Part shown: positions 50,145 to 58,813 of the stretch, piece by piece | How the letters are laid out: each line of letters opens with the position of its first letter | How positions within the stretch are numbered: the first letter of the stretch is position 1 | Assembly (NCBI GenBank): GCA_964655005.1 | Contig: CAZZKE010000002.1 | Location: forward strand, 1-64,000 | Source: CAZZKE01 sp964655005 | Lineage (GTDB): Bacteria; Pseudomonadota; Alphaproteobacteria; Rhodospirillales; JABHCV01 | DNA: 64,000 bases | Direction: 5' to 3' | Translations under genes and position numbers: made by a program | Notes under the pieces: generated by a model | Database searches by the model: none | Told to the model about the DNA's origin: nothing | Seen by the model: the letters and a program-made list of their open reading frames with translations, nothing else

Positions 50145-51038
50145 TTATTTGTTCGAGCGAATAATCAGTTCCGACAACAAGCCGAAAAACAGCGCCTGCA
50201 TGCCGATCAATCCGGTACCGAGCACAAAGTTGACATTCCGAACCGGTTTTTCGGCCCCGTCGAAGGCCCAGATTGAAATCTCTACCAGGAAATCGACCGT
50301 GGCCAGGCCCAGAAACAGGGCCGCCACGGGACCGAATATGGCGAACGGCCTGATTCCGATCAGGACCATCAAAATTTGCGGCAAGACCCGGAACGGATAG
50401 CTGAACCCGACGAATGATTTGCCGTTCTCGCGCAGATTAAATTGCACCGGAACCTGTTCAAACATCATGCCCTTGTGATAACCGTCGAGCAGCAGTTGCT
50501 GGGTGTAATTATAACTTCCCGGCAGGTAGGCCACATTCAGGTAGTTTTTATCGACGGCCAGAATGCCGGGTTGGCTATCCAGGATATCCCAATGGGTCAA
50601 GGCGTTCATCAGCCAGGTAAAAACCCGGTTTCCCAAACGCCTGACCAGGGGCATGGTGTAGCCGATCCGGTCCAGCCTGTTGCCGTAAACGATGTTGGCC
50701 CGGCCTTCCAGGATCGGCAATAGCAAGGATGCTATATCTTCCGGATTATGCTGTAGATCGGCGTCGATCTTGGTCAGGATGTCGTATCCGGCATCGCGCC
50801 CGTAGACCAGCCCCCGCCAGACCGTCGCCCCCAGTTTCATATTACGGGGATTGCGGATGACTTTATCGGCGCCGGCCTGTTTCGCCAGCGCCGCAGTTTC
50901 ATCGGATGAACCGTCATCGATAATCAGGATTTCCGGCTCGACCCCCAATTTCCGAAGAGATTCGAAACACGACCGCACGCCGGTGATGGCTTTTACAATG
51001 GTGCCAGCCTCGTTATAGGCCGGCATCAGGATCAACAT
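50145..51038 (-). CDS. GT2-family glycosyltransferase with C-terminal membrane segments
   Basis: About 297 residues from ATG 51038; a TTG at 51053 would overlap the upstream stop. LILMPAYNEAGTIVKAI, EILIIDDGSSDETAALAKQAGADKV and ILTKIDADLQHNPEDI form the catalytic domain (residues 1-215). Two hydrophobic helices near the C-terminus follow (FRVLPQILMVLIGIRPFAIFGPVAALFLG, LGTGLIGMQALFFGLLSELII). This DPM1/GtrB-like layout suggests transfer of a sugar to polyprenyl phosphate at the cytosolic face. It follows the transglutaminase-like gene by four bases. Confidence 0.8.
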   Translation of the reverse strand: MLILMPAYNEAGTIVKAITGVRSCFESLRKLGVEPEILIIDDGSSDETAALAKQAGADKVIRNPRNMKLGATVWRGLVYGRDAGYDILTKIDADLQHNPEDIASLLLPILEGRANIVYGNRLDRIGYTMPLVRRLGNRVFTWLMNALTHWDILDSQPGILAVDKNYLNVAYLPGSYNYTQQLLLDGYHKGMMFEQVPVQFNLRENGKSFVGFSYPFRVLPQILMVLIGIRPFAIFGPVAALFLGLATVDFLVEISIWAFDGAEKPVRNVNFVLGTGLIGMQALFFGLLSELIIRSNK

Positions 51039-51042
51039 TTTC

Positions 51043-51936
51043 TTATGGCGCAATGGACTTGCCGAGCTTCGTGCGGGTGGCGGGATCATCGCTGAAATAA
51101 TAGATATCCGTTAGCGGGCCTTTCCGGTCGAACCAGACAATACCGTCATCGGTATATTTCATGCCGCCGTTCCAGATTCGGTTCATGGTTTCACGGGCGG
51201 TCGGGTCGGCCATCATTTCCATGGCGCTGAGACCGCCGGAGGCGTTTTTTGGCGAGGCGTTAATCATCGGATCCAGCATCACCCAGCGGGATTGTTCGGC
51301 GGAATAGAATTCCGGGAAAATATGATTCGCCGTAACCGGCTTCCAATCGCGCGAAAAGCGTAACAGGCGCGCCTTGAAGCCGGCGTTACGCATCAAGGCG
51401 ACGGTGGCCTCGCCGACCGTGCCACAGGCGGTTTGGGCGTTGACCAGGTAGTATACGAAATCCTCGGCGCGGTAATCCTTTTCGTTGGCGAATACGCTAT
51501 CGGCGACGGTCCGTTTATTGGAAAGGTTGGCGCGGTAATAGCCGTTAACCAAACCCATGATATCGAACGCCCGTTGGTCGGACGGGTATTTTCCGGGCGC
51601 GGTGTCGATAATTGCGGAATATCGTTCAAGGAACCCCTTGTAGGCGGCAAGGCCGGTCGCGGTCGGCGTCAACGAAACCTGTTCGCTTAGCGGTAAATCG
51701 AATGCCGGAATATGTCCCCGCCGGTCGTCGAAATCGGCGTTTCTGGCGATCTGGTCGAATACGGCGTCCGTTTGCGACACGACGCGACGCGAAGTATTGA
51801 GCGTCCGATTGATGTATGGTTCATCGAAAACAACAAACCGGTACAGATTAGCCACCCGTTGCCGCTGCATAACAACCGCCACGGCCACCAGGGAAAATGC
51901 GGTGAGTAAAATAACCTTGGCTAATCTTGCCGACAC
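51043..51936 (-). CDS. Transglutaminase-like superfamily protein, membrane-anchored
   Basis: 297 residues. One N-terminal membrane segment (VILLTAFSLVAVAVVM) is followed by a soluble domain. A probable Cys-His-Asp triad can be seen: Cys in NAQTACGTVGEATVALMRNAGFKARLL, His in TANHIFPEFY and Asp in WVMLDPMINA. This matches the transglutaminase/protease fold used in envelope and polysaccharide systems. It is co-transcribed with the GT2 gene. Whether it cleaves, cross-links or just binds is unknown. Confidence 0.65.
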   Translation of the reverse strand: MSARLAKVILLTAFSLVAVAVVMQRQRVANLYRFVVFDEPYINRTLNTSRRVVSQTDAVFDQIARNADFDDRRGHIPAFDLPLSEQVSLTPTATGLAAYKGFLERYSAIIDTAPGKYPSDQRAFDIMGLVNGYYRANLSNKRTVADSVFANEKDYRAEDFVYYLVNAQTACGTVGEATVALMRNAGFKARLLRFSRDWKPVTANHIFPEFYSAEQSRWVMLDPMINASPKNASGGLSAMEMMADPTARETMNRIWNGGMKYTDDGIVWFDRKGPLTDIYYFSDDPATRTKLGKSIAP

Positions 51937-52081
51937 GTCACGTTCCTCGCATTAATGTTACCCGAACCGGGGAGCCTGGAAATAATACAGGCGCTAAATC
52001 TAATATTATTTTTCTATTTTTTCAATTACTTGGGCGGATAGTCACAATTTTTTTTCAAGAATGACATTTTTTTCGGCCTAC

Positions 52082-52097
52082 TGTGACGCAGATCACA
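52082..52097. promoter_or_regulatory. Perfect CRP/FNR-family operator
   Basis: TGTGA-CGCAGA-TCACA matches the CRP consensus exactly, and the symmetry extends one base each side (CTGTGA...TCACAG). Its centre is about 41-45 bases before the predicted start of the small RNA, the class II activator position. Confidence 0.7.
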
Positions 52098-52100
52098 GCC

Positions 52101-52127
52101 CTTGCGGCGCTGATGTGGTCTTATGAT
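52101..52127 (+). promoter_or_regulatory. Putative promoter of the small RNA
   Basis: TATGAT (52122-52127) is a good -10 element. CTTGCG at 52101-52106 is a weak -35 with 15-base spacing, as expected if an activator at 52082-52097 compensates. Confidence 0.5.
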
Positions 52128-52130
52128 CGT

Positions 52131-52221
52131 GTCGGAGGGCCTCCCCTCCCCCCGCGCTTCAAGCGCACCTCCGACATCCCCTGTTAAACTCGCCGGCCCC
52201 GAATGGGGCCGGTTTTTTTTG
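52131..52221 (+). ncRNA. Candidate trans-acting small RNA with C-rich anti-Shine-Dalgarno segment
   Basis: About 90 nucleotides. GTCGGAGG (52131-52138) pairs perfectly with CCTCCGAC (52169-52176). Between them lie an unpaired C-rich stretch (52140-52154, CCTCCCC repeats able to pair with GGAGG ribosome sites) and a small GCGC-TTCAA-GCGC hairpin (52155-52167). An intrinsic terminator closes it at 52194-52221. A CRP-type operator and a -10 element lie directly upstream and no good coding frame fits. This is the layout of alphaproteobacterial CCUCC-motif regulatory RNAs. Structure was read by eye. Confidence 0.65.
52194..52221 (+). terminator. Strong Rho-independent terminator
   Basis: CCGGCCCC-GAAT-GGGGCCGG is an 8-bp GC stem with a 4-base loop followed by eight Ts (52214-52221). 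The T-run is only on the plus strand, so it ends the small RNA and not the converging hypothetical gene. Confidence 0.9.
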
Positions 52222-52224
52222 CCT

Positions 52225-52794
52225 TTACAGTTCAAGCAGGCTCGGCGCTTTTTCGATCACTTCAAGCAGAATACGTTCGGCGGTTTCCAGTTGCCGGTTG
52301 ATTTTATCAGGCGTCTTTTCCTTGTAGGGGCTGGCCGAAAGTTTCACCTGCGCCTCGTTAAGGGTTCTTAGTTCACGGGTGAATACTTCACGCAAACCGA
52401 GCGGCAGGTATCGATCTTCCGAAATGACCATGAAAAAACCCAAGGCGCCCTTCAGCAATATCGACCAGATAGCTATTACCAGATCGTCGAATCGGTCTAT
52501 CAAGTCGTCCTTAGAGCCCCGATCCAGGCCTTGCAATTTCTTTTCGATTATAAGCAGGAAGGTAAGAAGTTCGGACGTCAGGTTTTGAAATTCCAGATAG
52601 TCCCCGAACTGCACATCGAACCCTTTGACTTCCAGGACATCGACGCTGACGCGGAGTTTTTCCAGCCGTTTGGCGAACACCCCCATGAAGCGTTCGACAT
52701 CCTTCTTTCTCAAGGCGTTCTGTTCGGCCCTGCTTTTCTCGGCGATCCGGTCGCTGGGTCTCTTGTCCTGCTTGGTCATCTCGTTCAGGCTCAT
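52225..52794 (-). CDS. Hypothetical helical protein
   Basis: 189 residues. The N-terminus is charged (KQDKRPSDRIAEKSRAEQNALRKKDVERFMG) and likely coiled. A hydrophobic stretch (LVIAIWSILLKGALGFFMVI, about residues 105-124) may be membrane-associated or buried. I recognise no family. It converges with the small RNA and is divergent from hsp20. Codon use looks like its neighbours, supporting a real gene. Confidence 0.65.
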   Translation of the reverse strand: MSLNEMTKQDKRPSDRIAEKSRAEQNALRKKDVERFMGVFAKRLEKLRVSVDVLEVKGFDVQFGDYLEFQNLTSELLTFLLIIEKKLQGLDRGSKDDLIDRFDDLVIAIWSILLKGALGFFMVISEDRYLPLGLREVFTRELRTLNEAQVKLSASPYKEKTPDKINRQLETAERILLEVIEKAPSLLEL

Positions 52795-52852
52795 GTATTA
52801 TCTGCGAATCCACTGCCTGATTTTACGCATTTATCGGCTTTTTCGCCAGCGC

Positions 52853-52881
52853 TTGACATTTCCCGCTTTCCAGCCAACTTT
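52853..52881 (+). promoter_or_regulatory. Putative promoter of hsp20
   Basis: TTGACA (52853-52858), 17-base spacer, AACTTT (52876-52881). A hairpin CGGCGGC...GCCGCCG lies in the leader before the ATG at 52966. No clear heat-shock sigma or ROSE-type thermometer sequence was recognised. Confidence 0.4.
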
Positions 52882-52965
52882 GGGATGTTCCGGCGGCGCC
52901 TTTCGGGCCGCCGGTAACCACGACGACAACCGCGCGCTCGCTCAATTTTCAAGAGGAGACGGTCC

Positions 52966-53427
52966 ATGCCGCGCCTATCCGGCTTTGACAGCCCATTATT
53001 ACTCGGCTTCGATCATTTCGAAAGGATTCTCGACCGGGCGTCAAAAGCCTCGGCGGAAGGATATCCGCCCTATAATATTGAACAGATAGGCGAAAACAGG
53101 TTGCGCATTACCATCGCCGTCGCCGGTTTCACCATGGCCGAACTCAAGGTATCAAGCGAAGACAACCAGGTGGTCATCCGCGGGCGCCGGCAAGAAGACG
53201 ACAGCGAACGGGTCTATATGCACCGCGGCATCGCCGCCCGTCAGTTTCAGCGCAGTTTCGTGCTTGCCGAAGGCATCGAGATCAAGGGCGCCAGCCTGGA
53301 TAGCGGCTTGCTGCATATTGACCTGGAACGCCTGATCCCCGAACCGGAGGTCCGGAACATCGAAATCAGGACCGCCGGCGCGGTTCGGGACGAACCGAAA
53401 ACCATTAATCTGAATCCGGAAGAATAA
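52966..53427 (+). CDS. Hsp20/alpha-crystallin small heat-shock protein
   Basis: 153 residues. The IbpA-type opening (LLGFDHFERILDRASKASAEGYPPYNIEQ) leads into the alpha-crystallin domain (residues 38-128), with LRITIAVAGFTMAELKVSSEDNQVVIRG and LDSGLLHIDLERLIPE. The C-terminal I-x-I-like tail EVRNIEIR is present. It is an ATP-independent cytosolic chaperone that holds unfolding proteins. An AAGAGGAGA ribosome site precedes the ATG. It converges with ptsN. Confidence 0.92.
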   Translation: MPRLSGFDSPLLLGFDHFERILDRASKASAEGYPPYNIEQIGENRLRITIAVAGFTMAELKVSSEDNQVVIRGRRQEDDSERVYMHRGIAARQFQRSFVLAEGIEIKGASLDSGLLHIDLERLIPEPEVRNIEIRTAGAVRDEPKTINLNPEE

Positions 53428-53442
53428 AATAAAAAAGGGTAT

Positions 53443-53907
53443 TCAGGCGGCCTGGGTCGCCACCGGTTCCGTCAACAGGGCGTACAGGGCTTCGTTGCTG
53501 TCCGTGCCGCGAAGTTTTTCACACACGGTCTTGTCGCGTAATAATCGCGATACCCTGGCCAGGGCCTTCAGATGATCCGCCCCGGCGGATTCCGGGGCCA
53601 GCAGCAGAAATATCAGATCGACCGGCTGCTCGTCGATAGCCTGAAAATCGATCGGCGTTTCCAGCCGGGCGAACAGGCCGTACAGCCTGTCCAGCTGGGC
53701 CAATTTACCATGCGGGATGGCGATGCCATTACCGACCCCGGTGGTGCCCAGGCGTTCCCGTTCCATTAAAACATCGAACACCGCGCGCTCGTGCAGGCCT
53801 ACCAAATCAGCCGCCTTGCGGGCCAGATCCTGTATTGCCTGCTTTTTCGACGAGGCCCGAAGATTGGCCTCGACGCTACCCGGCGTAATAAGATCGCTAA
53901 TTTCCAT
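53443..53907 (-). CDS. ptsN: PTS IIA-like nitrogen-regulatory protein PtsN
   Basis: 154 residues. The phosphorylatable His lies in GNGIAIPHGKL (about residue 66). MEISDLITPGSVEANLRASSKKQAIQDLARKAA and the C-terminal DHLKALARVSRLLRD are typical of EIIA-Ntr. It relays phosphate from the nitrogen PTS to regulate potassium, carbon and nitrogen functions. Last gene in the conserved rpoN-hpf-ptsN order. Confidence 0.93.
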   Translation of the reverse strand: MEISDLITPGSVEANLRASSKKQAIQDLARKAADLVGLHERAVFDVLMERERLGTTGVGNGIAIPHGKLAQLDRLYGLFARLETPIDFQAIDEQPVDLIFLLLAPESAGADHLKALARVSRLLRDKTVCEKLRGTDSNEALYALLTEPVATQAA

Positions 53908-53946
53908 CGATTTATCCTTTGCCTAACCTTGGTGCGGCATATGTGC

Positions 53947-54525
53947 TCAGGTCTGCTCGGAATTGCTGGGATCGATCCAGCCGACGTTGCCATCGGTACG
54001 GCGGTAAACGACGTTGAATCCGCCGTGGGCGCGGTTACGGAACATCATCGCCGGGGTATCGGCCAGGTCCATGCGCATCACCGCTTCGGCGACCGTCAGG
54101 GTGGCTATCTTGTGCGGCATTTCGGCGACAATCGTCGGCGCGTCTTCTTCCGACAATTCCTGATCGCCCTGTTCGCTCTCGATGATCGAATACTGGGCCG
54201 GCATCAATTCATCATCGCCCGGGCCGTTCCTGTGATGGTTGTTGATACGCCCCTTGTAGCGGCGCAGCTGCTTCGATATTCGGCCCAGCGCATTATCGAA
54301 GCTGGCATAGGCATCGTCGGCGCTGGCGCCGCCCTGCATCACCATGCCGCGACCGGCATGAACGGATATTTCGGCATGAAAACCGTGGCCGTCCTTAGAG
54401 AAGATCACCGTCGAATCGATCGCATTTTCGAAATATTTCTTGACCGATGAGCGGAGTTGACTCTCGACATGGCCGCGTAGCGCGTCGCCAACATCGATTT
54501 GTTTGCCTTTAACAGATATTTCCAT
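53947..54525 (-). CDS. hpf: Ribosome hibernation factor, long HPF/RaiA type
   Basis: 192 residues from ATG 54525 (MEISVKGKQIDVGDALRGHVESQL); the open frame runs back to 54624. The N-terminal HPF domain (residues 1-100) has the usual HVESQL and AEISVHAGRG segments. The C-terminal dimerisation domain is present (MFRNRAHGGFNVVYRRTDGNVGWIDP, about 160-186), so it is the long form that builds 100S ribosome dimers alone. It is placed between rpoN and ptsN, as in many proteobacteria. Confidence 0.93.
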   Translation of the reverse strand: MEISVKGKQIDVGDALRGHVESQLRSSVKKYFENAIDSTVIFSKDGHGFHAEISVHAGRGMVMQGGASADDAYASFDNALGRISKQLRRYKGRINNHHRNGPGDDELMPAQYSIIESEQGDQELSEEDAPTIVAEMPHKIATLTVAEAVMRMDLADTPAMMFRNRAHGGFNVVYRRTDGNVGWIDPSNSEQT

Positions 54526-54752
54526 TGATAAGCGCCGCCCTGCCTTGCATTGGGCCGTTTGGCGTCCTTGATCGTTGCACGAACCGGTTCCGTTCCGGGC
54601 CTGTATATTGGCCGCCTTTATCACCTTCCGGACGAGTCCTGAAAATTACAGCACATATGCCAAAAAGCGATGAAGGCCCGGAACCTAGAGGCCCGTTCAC
54701 GCGGTGTCAATAGGCTGATTTAAGCGAGTACGCATTCATCCGACCATTCACC

Positions 54753-56315
54753 CTAAAGAACGGATTTTTTCTCACGCCGCCGTTGGACAGACGACGGAAT
54801 ACCCAGCGATTCCCGATATTTCGCAACCGTCCGCCTCGCGATATCGACGCCGCTACCCTTCAAGATAGTAACGATCTTGTCATCGGACAATATCTTGTCG
54901 GAAGATTCCGCATCAATCAGTTTCTTGATACGGTCACGGACCGACTCGGCGGAATGGGCCTGGCCGCCCGACGAATTGGCGATCGCCGCGCTGAAAAAAT
55001 ATTTGAGCTCGAAAATTCCCCTCGGCGTGGCAATGTATTTATTCGAGGTGACCCGGGACACCGTGCTTTCGTGCATTTCGATGACATCGGCGATATCGCG
55101 CAGGATCAGCGGCCGCATGTGCCGTACGCCGTGAGCAAAAAAATCATCCTGCTGGCGAACGATTTCACCGGCCACCTTGAGGATCGTCGTCGCCCGCTGA
55201 TGCAGGGATTTAACCAGCCAGTTCGCCGACTGGTGGCATTCATTGATATATCGCTTGTCGGCCTTCGAATTCGCCGCCTTGCTGATTTTCGCGAAATAGC
55301 TGTTATTGACCAGAACCCTGGGCAGGGTCGCCGCATTCAGTTCAATGATCCATTCGCCGCCCTGCTGCCCCCGCATGATAACATCGGGAATCACCGGTTC
55401 GCTGACCACATTATCGAATTCCGCCGCCGGCTTCGGGTTCAGGTCCCTGATTTCAGCGACCATGTCCATGATATCCTCGCGATCGAGCCCGCATATTTCC
55501 ATCAGGCCGTGCAGGTCGCGCCTGGCCAGCAGGTCGAGATTATCCAGCATTGTCTGCATGGCCGGGTCCAGCCGGTCCAGTTCCCGCAATTGCAGGGCCA
55601 GACATTCGGCCAGATCGCGGGCGAAAATTCCGGGCGGGTCAAAGGTCTGCAAGACGCCGAGCACGGCCTCGACTTTTCCCATCGGGCAACCCAGAAGATC
55701 CGCCACCTGGGCCAGTTCGCCGGCGACATATCCGGAATCGTTCAGCAGATCGATCAACTGCGCCACGATCATTTTGTCGACGGCATCAAAAAACGACATC
55801 GCCGCCTGTTCATTCAGATGATCGCGCAGACTGGCCTTGCCCGAGACGGTCTCTTCCATATCGGGCATGGCGCCATCGAAGTTACCGCCCGATCCCCAAT
55901 CCGAAAATGCCGTTTCGCCGGAACCGCCGCTGGCCATGTCGGCTTCCGAAAATCCATCCGAGGCCCCGTCATTATCGATTTCAACATCCATGCTGTCGCT
56001 TCTCGCCGCGGCGTCCTGGCCGGCGTCATCCAGGTTCACGGCTTTCAGTTCGCCATCGGAATCAAAATTTTCACGGCCCGGATCGCCTTCGTAAACGTCG
56101 CCTTCGCCGCCGGCGCCATCGGGACCGCCCAGACCGTCCTGTTCGGGCTCCGACTGTTTGGAGCTTTCAAGCAAGGGGTTTTGCTCTAGTTCCTGTTCGA
56201 CATATTCAACCAGTTCAAGGTTGGACAGGGCGAGCAGCTTGATGGCCTGCTGCAATTGCGGCGTCATCACCAGCGACTGGCTCTGGCGCATGTCGAGGCG
56301 CGGGCTCAGCACCAT
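54753..56315 (-). CDS. rpoN: RNA polymerase sigma-54 factor
   Basis: 520 residues. Region I is Gln/Leu-rich (SPRLDMRQSQSLVMTPQLQQAIKLLALSNLEL). A long acidic region II (about 55-160) follows, then the core-binding domain, the helix-turn-helix, and the RpoN box near the end (ARRTVAKYRE). It directs polymerase to -24/-12 promoters with activator ATPases, commonly for nitrogen and flagellar genes. It follows lptB at a 39-base spacing. Confidence 0.95.
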   Translation of the reverse strand: MVLSPRLDMRQSQSLVMTPQLQQAIKLLALSNLELVEYVEQELEQNPLLESSKQSEPEQDGLGGPDGAGGEGDVYEGDPGRENFDSDGELKAVNLDDAGQDAAARSDSMDVEIDNDGASDGFSEADMASGGSGETAFSDWGSGGNFDGAMPDMEETVSGKASLRDHLNEQAAMSFFDAVDKMIVAQLIDLLNDSGYVAGELAQVADLLGCPMGKVEAVLGVLQTFDPPGIFARDLAECLALQLRELDRLDPAMQTMLDNLDLLARRDLHGLMEICGLDREDIMDMVAEIRDLNPKPAAEFDNVVSEPVIPDVIMRGQQGGEWIIELNAATLPRVLVNNSYFAKISKAANSKADKRYINECHQSANWLVKSLHQRATTILKVAGEIVRQQDDFFAHGVRHMRPLILRDIADVIEMHESTVSRVTSNKYIATPRGIFELKYFFSAAIANSSGGQAHSAESVRDRIKKLIDAESSDKILSDDKIVTILKGSGVDIARRTVAKYRESLGIPSSVQRRREKKSVL

Positions 56316-56354
56316 GATGCTGTCCCGTCAGACCCGGCGGAAGGGAAGTTCATG

Positions 56355-57191
56355 TTAAAGACTGAAGCTGTCACCCAAATACACACGCCTGACGTCTTCG
56401 TTGCCGACGATGTCGGACGGCGCGCCTTCCATAAGCATCATCCCGTCATGAATAATGTAGGCGCGATCAATAACATCCAGGGTCTCGCGGACATTGTGAT
56501 CGGTTATAAGGACGCCGATGCCACGATCCTTCAGATGGGCGACCAGGTCGCGGATATCGCCAACGGCTATTGGATCGATACCGGCGAAGGGTTCATCAAG
56601 CAGGATAAAGTGTGGATTAGAGGCGAGGGCGCGGGCGATTTCGACCCGCCGGCGCTCGCCGCCCGATAGCGCCAGCGCCGGCGTCCGGCGCAGGTGGGTA
56701 ATCGAGAATTCGGCCAGCAGGGCGTCCAGAATGGCTTCCCGCCGCTCCCGGGACGACTCGACCACTTCAAGCACGGCGCGAATGTTGTTTTCCACGTTCA
56801 TGCCGCGAAAAATAGAGGCCTCCTGCGGCAGATAGCCGATTCCCAGACGCGCCCGCCGATACATTGGCAATTCCGTAATGTCGTTGCCATCAAGCATGAC
56901 GGAACCATAATCGAGCGGGATAAGACCGGTAATCATATAGAAACACGTCGTCTTCCCGGCCCCGTTCGGCCCCAGTAGGCCGACCACCTCGCCGCGCCGG
57001 ATCGACAGGCTGACACCGCGCACGACCGGGCGTTTCTTGAAGCGTTTTCCCATGTTCGAGGCACACAAACCGCGATCGCTTTCGGCGATCAGCCTGGGAC
57101 CATTAGCCGATTCCGACGACGCCGGACCGGACGGCTTCGCGGTCAGGTCATGGACCTTGTCGTAAATTCCTGATGTGGATTTATCGGTCAT
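56355..57191 (-). CDS. lptB: LPS export ABC transporter ATPase LptB
   Basis: 278 residues, with about 40 extra N-terminal residues before the usual start (LCASNMGKRFKKRPVVRGVSLSIRRGE). Walker A is GPNGAGKTTCFYMITG, the signature is LALSGGERRRVEIARAL, Walker B is FILLDEPFAGIDP and the switch His is in LITDHNVRETL. It powers lipopolysaccharide extraction with LptF and LptG, which are encoded elsewhere. It sits in the rnd-kdsD-lptC-lptA-lptB-rpoN block. Confidence 0.95.
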   Translation of the reverse strand: MTDKSTSGIYDKVHDLTAKPSGPASSESANGPRLIAESDRGLCASNMGKRFKKRPVVRGVSLSIRRGEVVGLLGPNGAGKTTCFYMITGLIPLDYGSVMLDGNDITELPMYRRARLGIGYLPQEASIFRGMNVENNIRAVLEVVESSRERREAILDALLAEFSITHLRRTPALALSGGERRRVEIARALASNPHFILLDEPFAGIDPIAVGDIRDLVAHLKDRGIGVLITDHNVRETLDVIDRAYIIHDGMMLMEGAPSDIVGNEDVRRVYLGDSFSL

Positions 57192-57242
57192 AATGCCGGA
57201 TTTTATCCTCTTGTTCCTAAAAAAAACTGTTTAACGTATTTT

Positions 57243-58061
57243 CTACTTCTGTTTCGGTTTTGCCGAGCCCGGGCGAAACACGCCACCGACCTGGCGGCCG
57301 CCCGACCCCTTGCAGCCAAACAACTTGCTAACGCCGGAATTAAGATTTACCTGCGCCTTGCAGCCATCCAGTACATTGCCGTCACGGGTCAATTTTACGG
57401 AATCCGTCAGCGTTACAATACCGCTGCCGACATCGTAGATCGCTCGTTTCGACGTCACCTGTTCGGTCCCGGTCACAATTTTGACGCCATCGAATGCCTC
57501 GATTCGACGGACCGCGTTCTGACCGGCCCGGTTCTTGCCGAAATAGGCGACCAGAACATCCGCATTAAGCTTTTTACCGCCGCTTACGGCCATCGCATCG
57601 CCGCGCGCCACCGCCATTTTTTTGCGTTCCCAGTATTCCAGCTGTTCATTGGCGGTAATGACATCGCCGGCGGTGACCAGGCGTACCTTGCCGCCGCTCA
57701 GGACCAAAATGGCGTTATCGACATCGTAGACGCCATGTTCGCCATAGGCCTTTTCGCCCGGCGTTTCGATGCGAACGTGGCCGACCGCGTCAAGCCGCCA
57801 GATTTCCGTGCCGCCCTTGGCCAGTTTGCGGTAATAGGCCTGAAGTTCGTCGCCATACACGGTAACATCGCCGCGCACGGCCCGGGCATTGCCTCGGGCC
57901 AGAAAGGTCAGTTTTTCCTGCTGCCATTCGATCCCGTCATCGGCGAACACTTCAATCGGAACATCGGAATCGCCACTGGCGAAATTAAGGCCCTGGGCGA
58001 GGGCCGGCGGCGTCGCCGCAAATATGACGAGCGCGGCCAGATATCCGAGTTTGCCGATCAT
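57243..58061 (-). CDS. lptA: LPS transport periplasmic protein LptA
   Basis: 272 residues. A signal peptide (LAALVIFAATPPALAQG) is followed by the beta-jellyroll OstA repeat region (PIEVFADDGIEWQQEKLTFLARGNARAVRGDVTVYGDELQAYY, AYGEHGVYDVDNAILVLSGGKVRL). It bridges LptC and LptD across the periplasm. The start overlaps the lptC stop by four bases. Longer than the E. coli protein, as is usual in this class. Confidence 0.9.
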   Translation of the reverse strand: MIGKLGYLAALVIFAATPPALAQGLNFASGDSDVPIEVFADDGIEWQQEKLTFLARGNARAVRGDVTVYGDELQAYYRKLAKGGTEIWRLDAVGHVRIETPGEKAYGEHGVYDVDNAILVLSGGKVRLVTAGDVITANEQLEYWERKKMAVARGDAMAVSGGKKLNADVLVAYFGKNRAGQNAVRRIEAFDGVKIVTGTEQVTSKRAIYDVGSGIVTLTDSVKLTRDGNVLDGCKAQVNLNSGVSKLFGCKGSGGRQVGGVFRPGSAKPKQK

Positions 58062-58813
58062 TGGCCAGCTTTTTCCGGGGCGCTGGCGCCGGGATATATG
58101 GTCAACTTCGACTTGCCGGAAAAAACCACGGTTTTCCCCTTGTCGAGCAGCCGAAACCCTTCCGCCACGACATGGCCGAAAGGCCCCTGGCCTTCGACCG
58201 GCAGGTTGCCCGAAGCCGACCCATTGGACAGGTCCACATCAATTTTTTCGGTACGGAATTCGTATCCTGAATCGTGGAACAGGTTGACCCCGCCCTCCAG
58301 CGACAGTTTTTCGTCCTGGCGCGAGAAATAACCGATGCTGGCCGTTACTACCAACCACGAGCCATCTTCGAGAGATATATCGGCCTTCGGTTTCTCCAGT
58401 TCCACCCGGCGGTCGTCCGACAGCAGGTTTTTCGCCAGATCGGCGGTTATTGAAAAAGTCTGGCGGCGTTTGTCGGCGCCGAAATATCGTGGATTAATCA
58501 TCGACGGATCGACCCCGTCACCGATCTTAAAGGCGGAAAAACCAAGGCCGAATTTGGTGTCCTGCATTTTCAGGTTCGGCCAGACAATTACCAGGACGAT
58601 CAGCAACAGGGCGATAAACGGCAGCAAAATTTTCATCATCGAGACAAAGCTGCTGTACCCGGTGGAATGTTCGCGCGGCGTCCGGCGGCCATGATCGGCC
58701 AAATCCGAACTGAACATGCCCAGCCGTCCGGGACCGGTAATTTTCTTGCCGCCCGCCGCCTCGGCGCCATTCGGCAGGGCGCTGGCGCCGGGAACCGAGA
58801 CTGGCGCCGTCAT
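58058..58813 (-). CDS. lptC: LPS export protein LptC
   Basis: 251 residues. The cytosolic N-terminus of about 60 residues is Gly/Pro-rich, followed by one membrane helix (MKILLPFIALLLIVLVIVWPNL) and a periplasmic jellyroll domain with YFGADKRRQTFSITADLAKNL and GNLPVEGQGPFGHVVAEGFRLLDKGKTVVFSGKSKLTIYP. It passes LPS from LptB2FG to LptA. Its start codon shares one base with the kdsD stop. Confidence 0.9.
   Translation of the reverse strand: MTAPVSVPGASALPNGAEAAGGKKITGPGRLGMFSSDLADHGRRTPREHSTGYSSFVSMMKILLPFIALLLIVLVIVWPNLKMQDTKFGLGFSAFKIGDGVDPSMINPRYFGADKRRQTFSITADLAKNLLSDDRRVELEKPKADISLEDGSWLVVTASIGYFSRQDEKLSLEGGVNLFHDSGYEFRTEKIDVDLSNGSASGNLPVEGQGPFGHVVAEGFRLLDKGKTVVFSGKSKLTIYPGASAPEKAGQ

Noticed and set aside
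52930..52965. RNA thermometer in the hsp20 leader
   Set aside because: Only a short CTC...GAG pairing near the ribosome site was found; the ROSE or four-U pattern is missing.
54783..56189. Open frame of 468 codons on the plus strand
   Set aside because: Antisense to rpoN; no domain seen.
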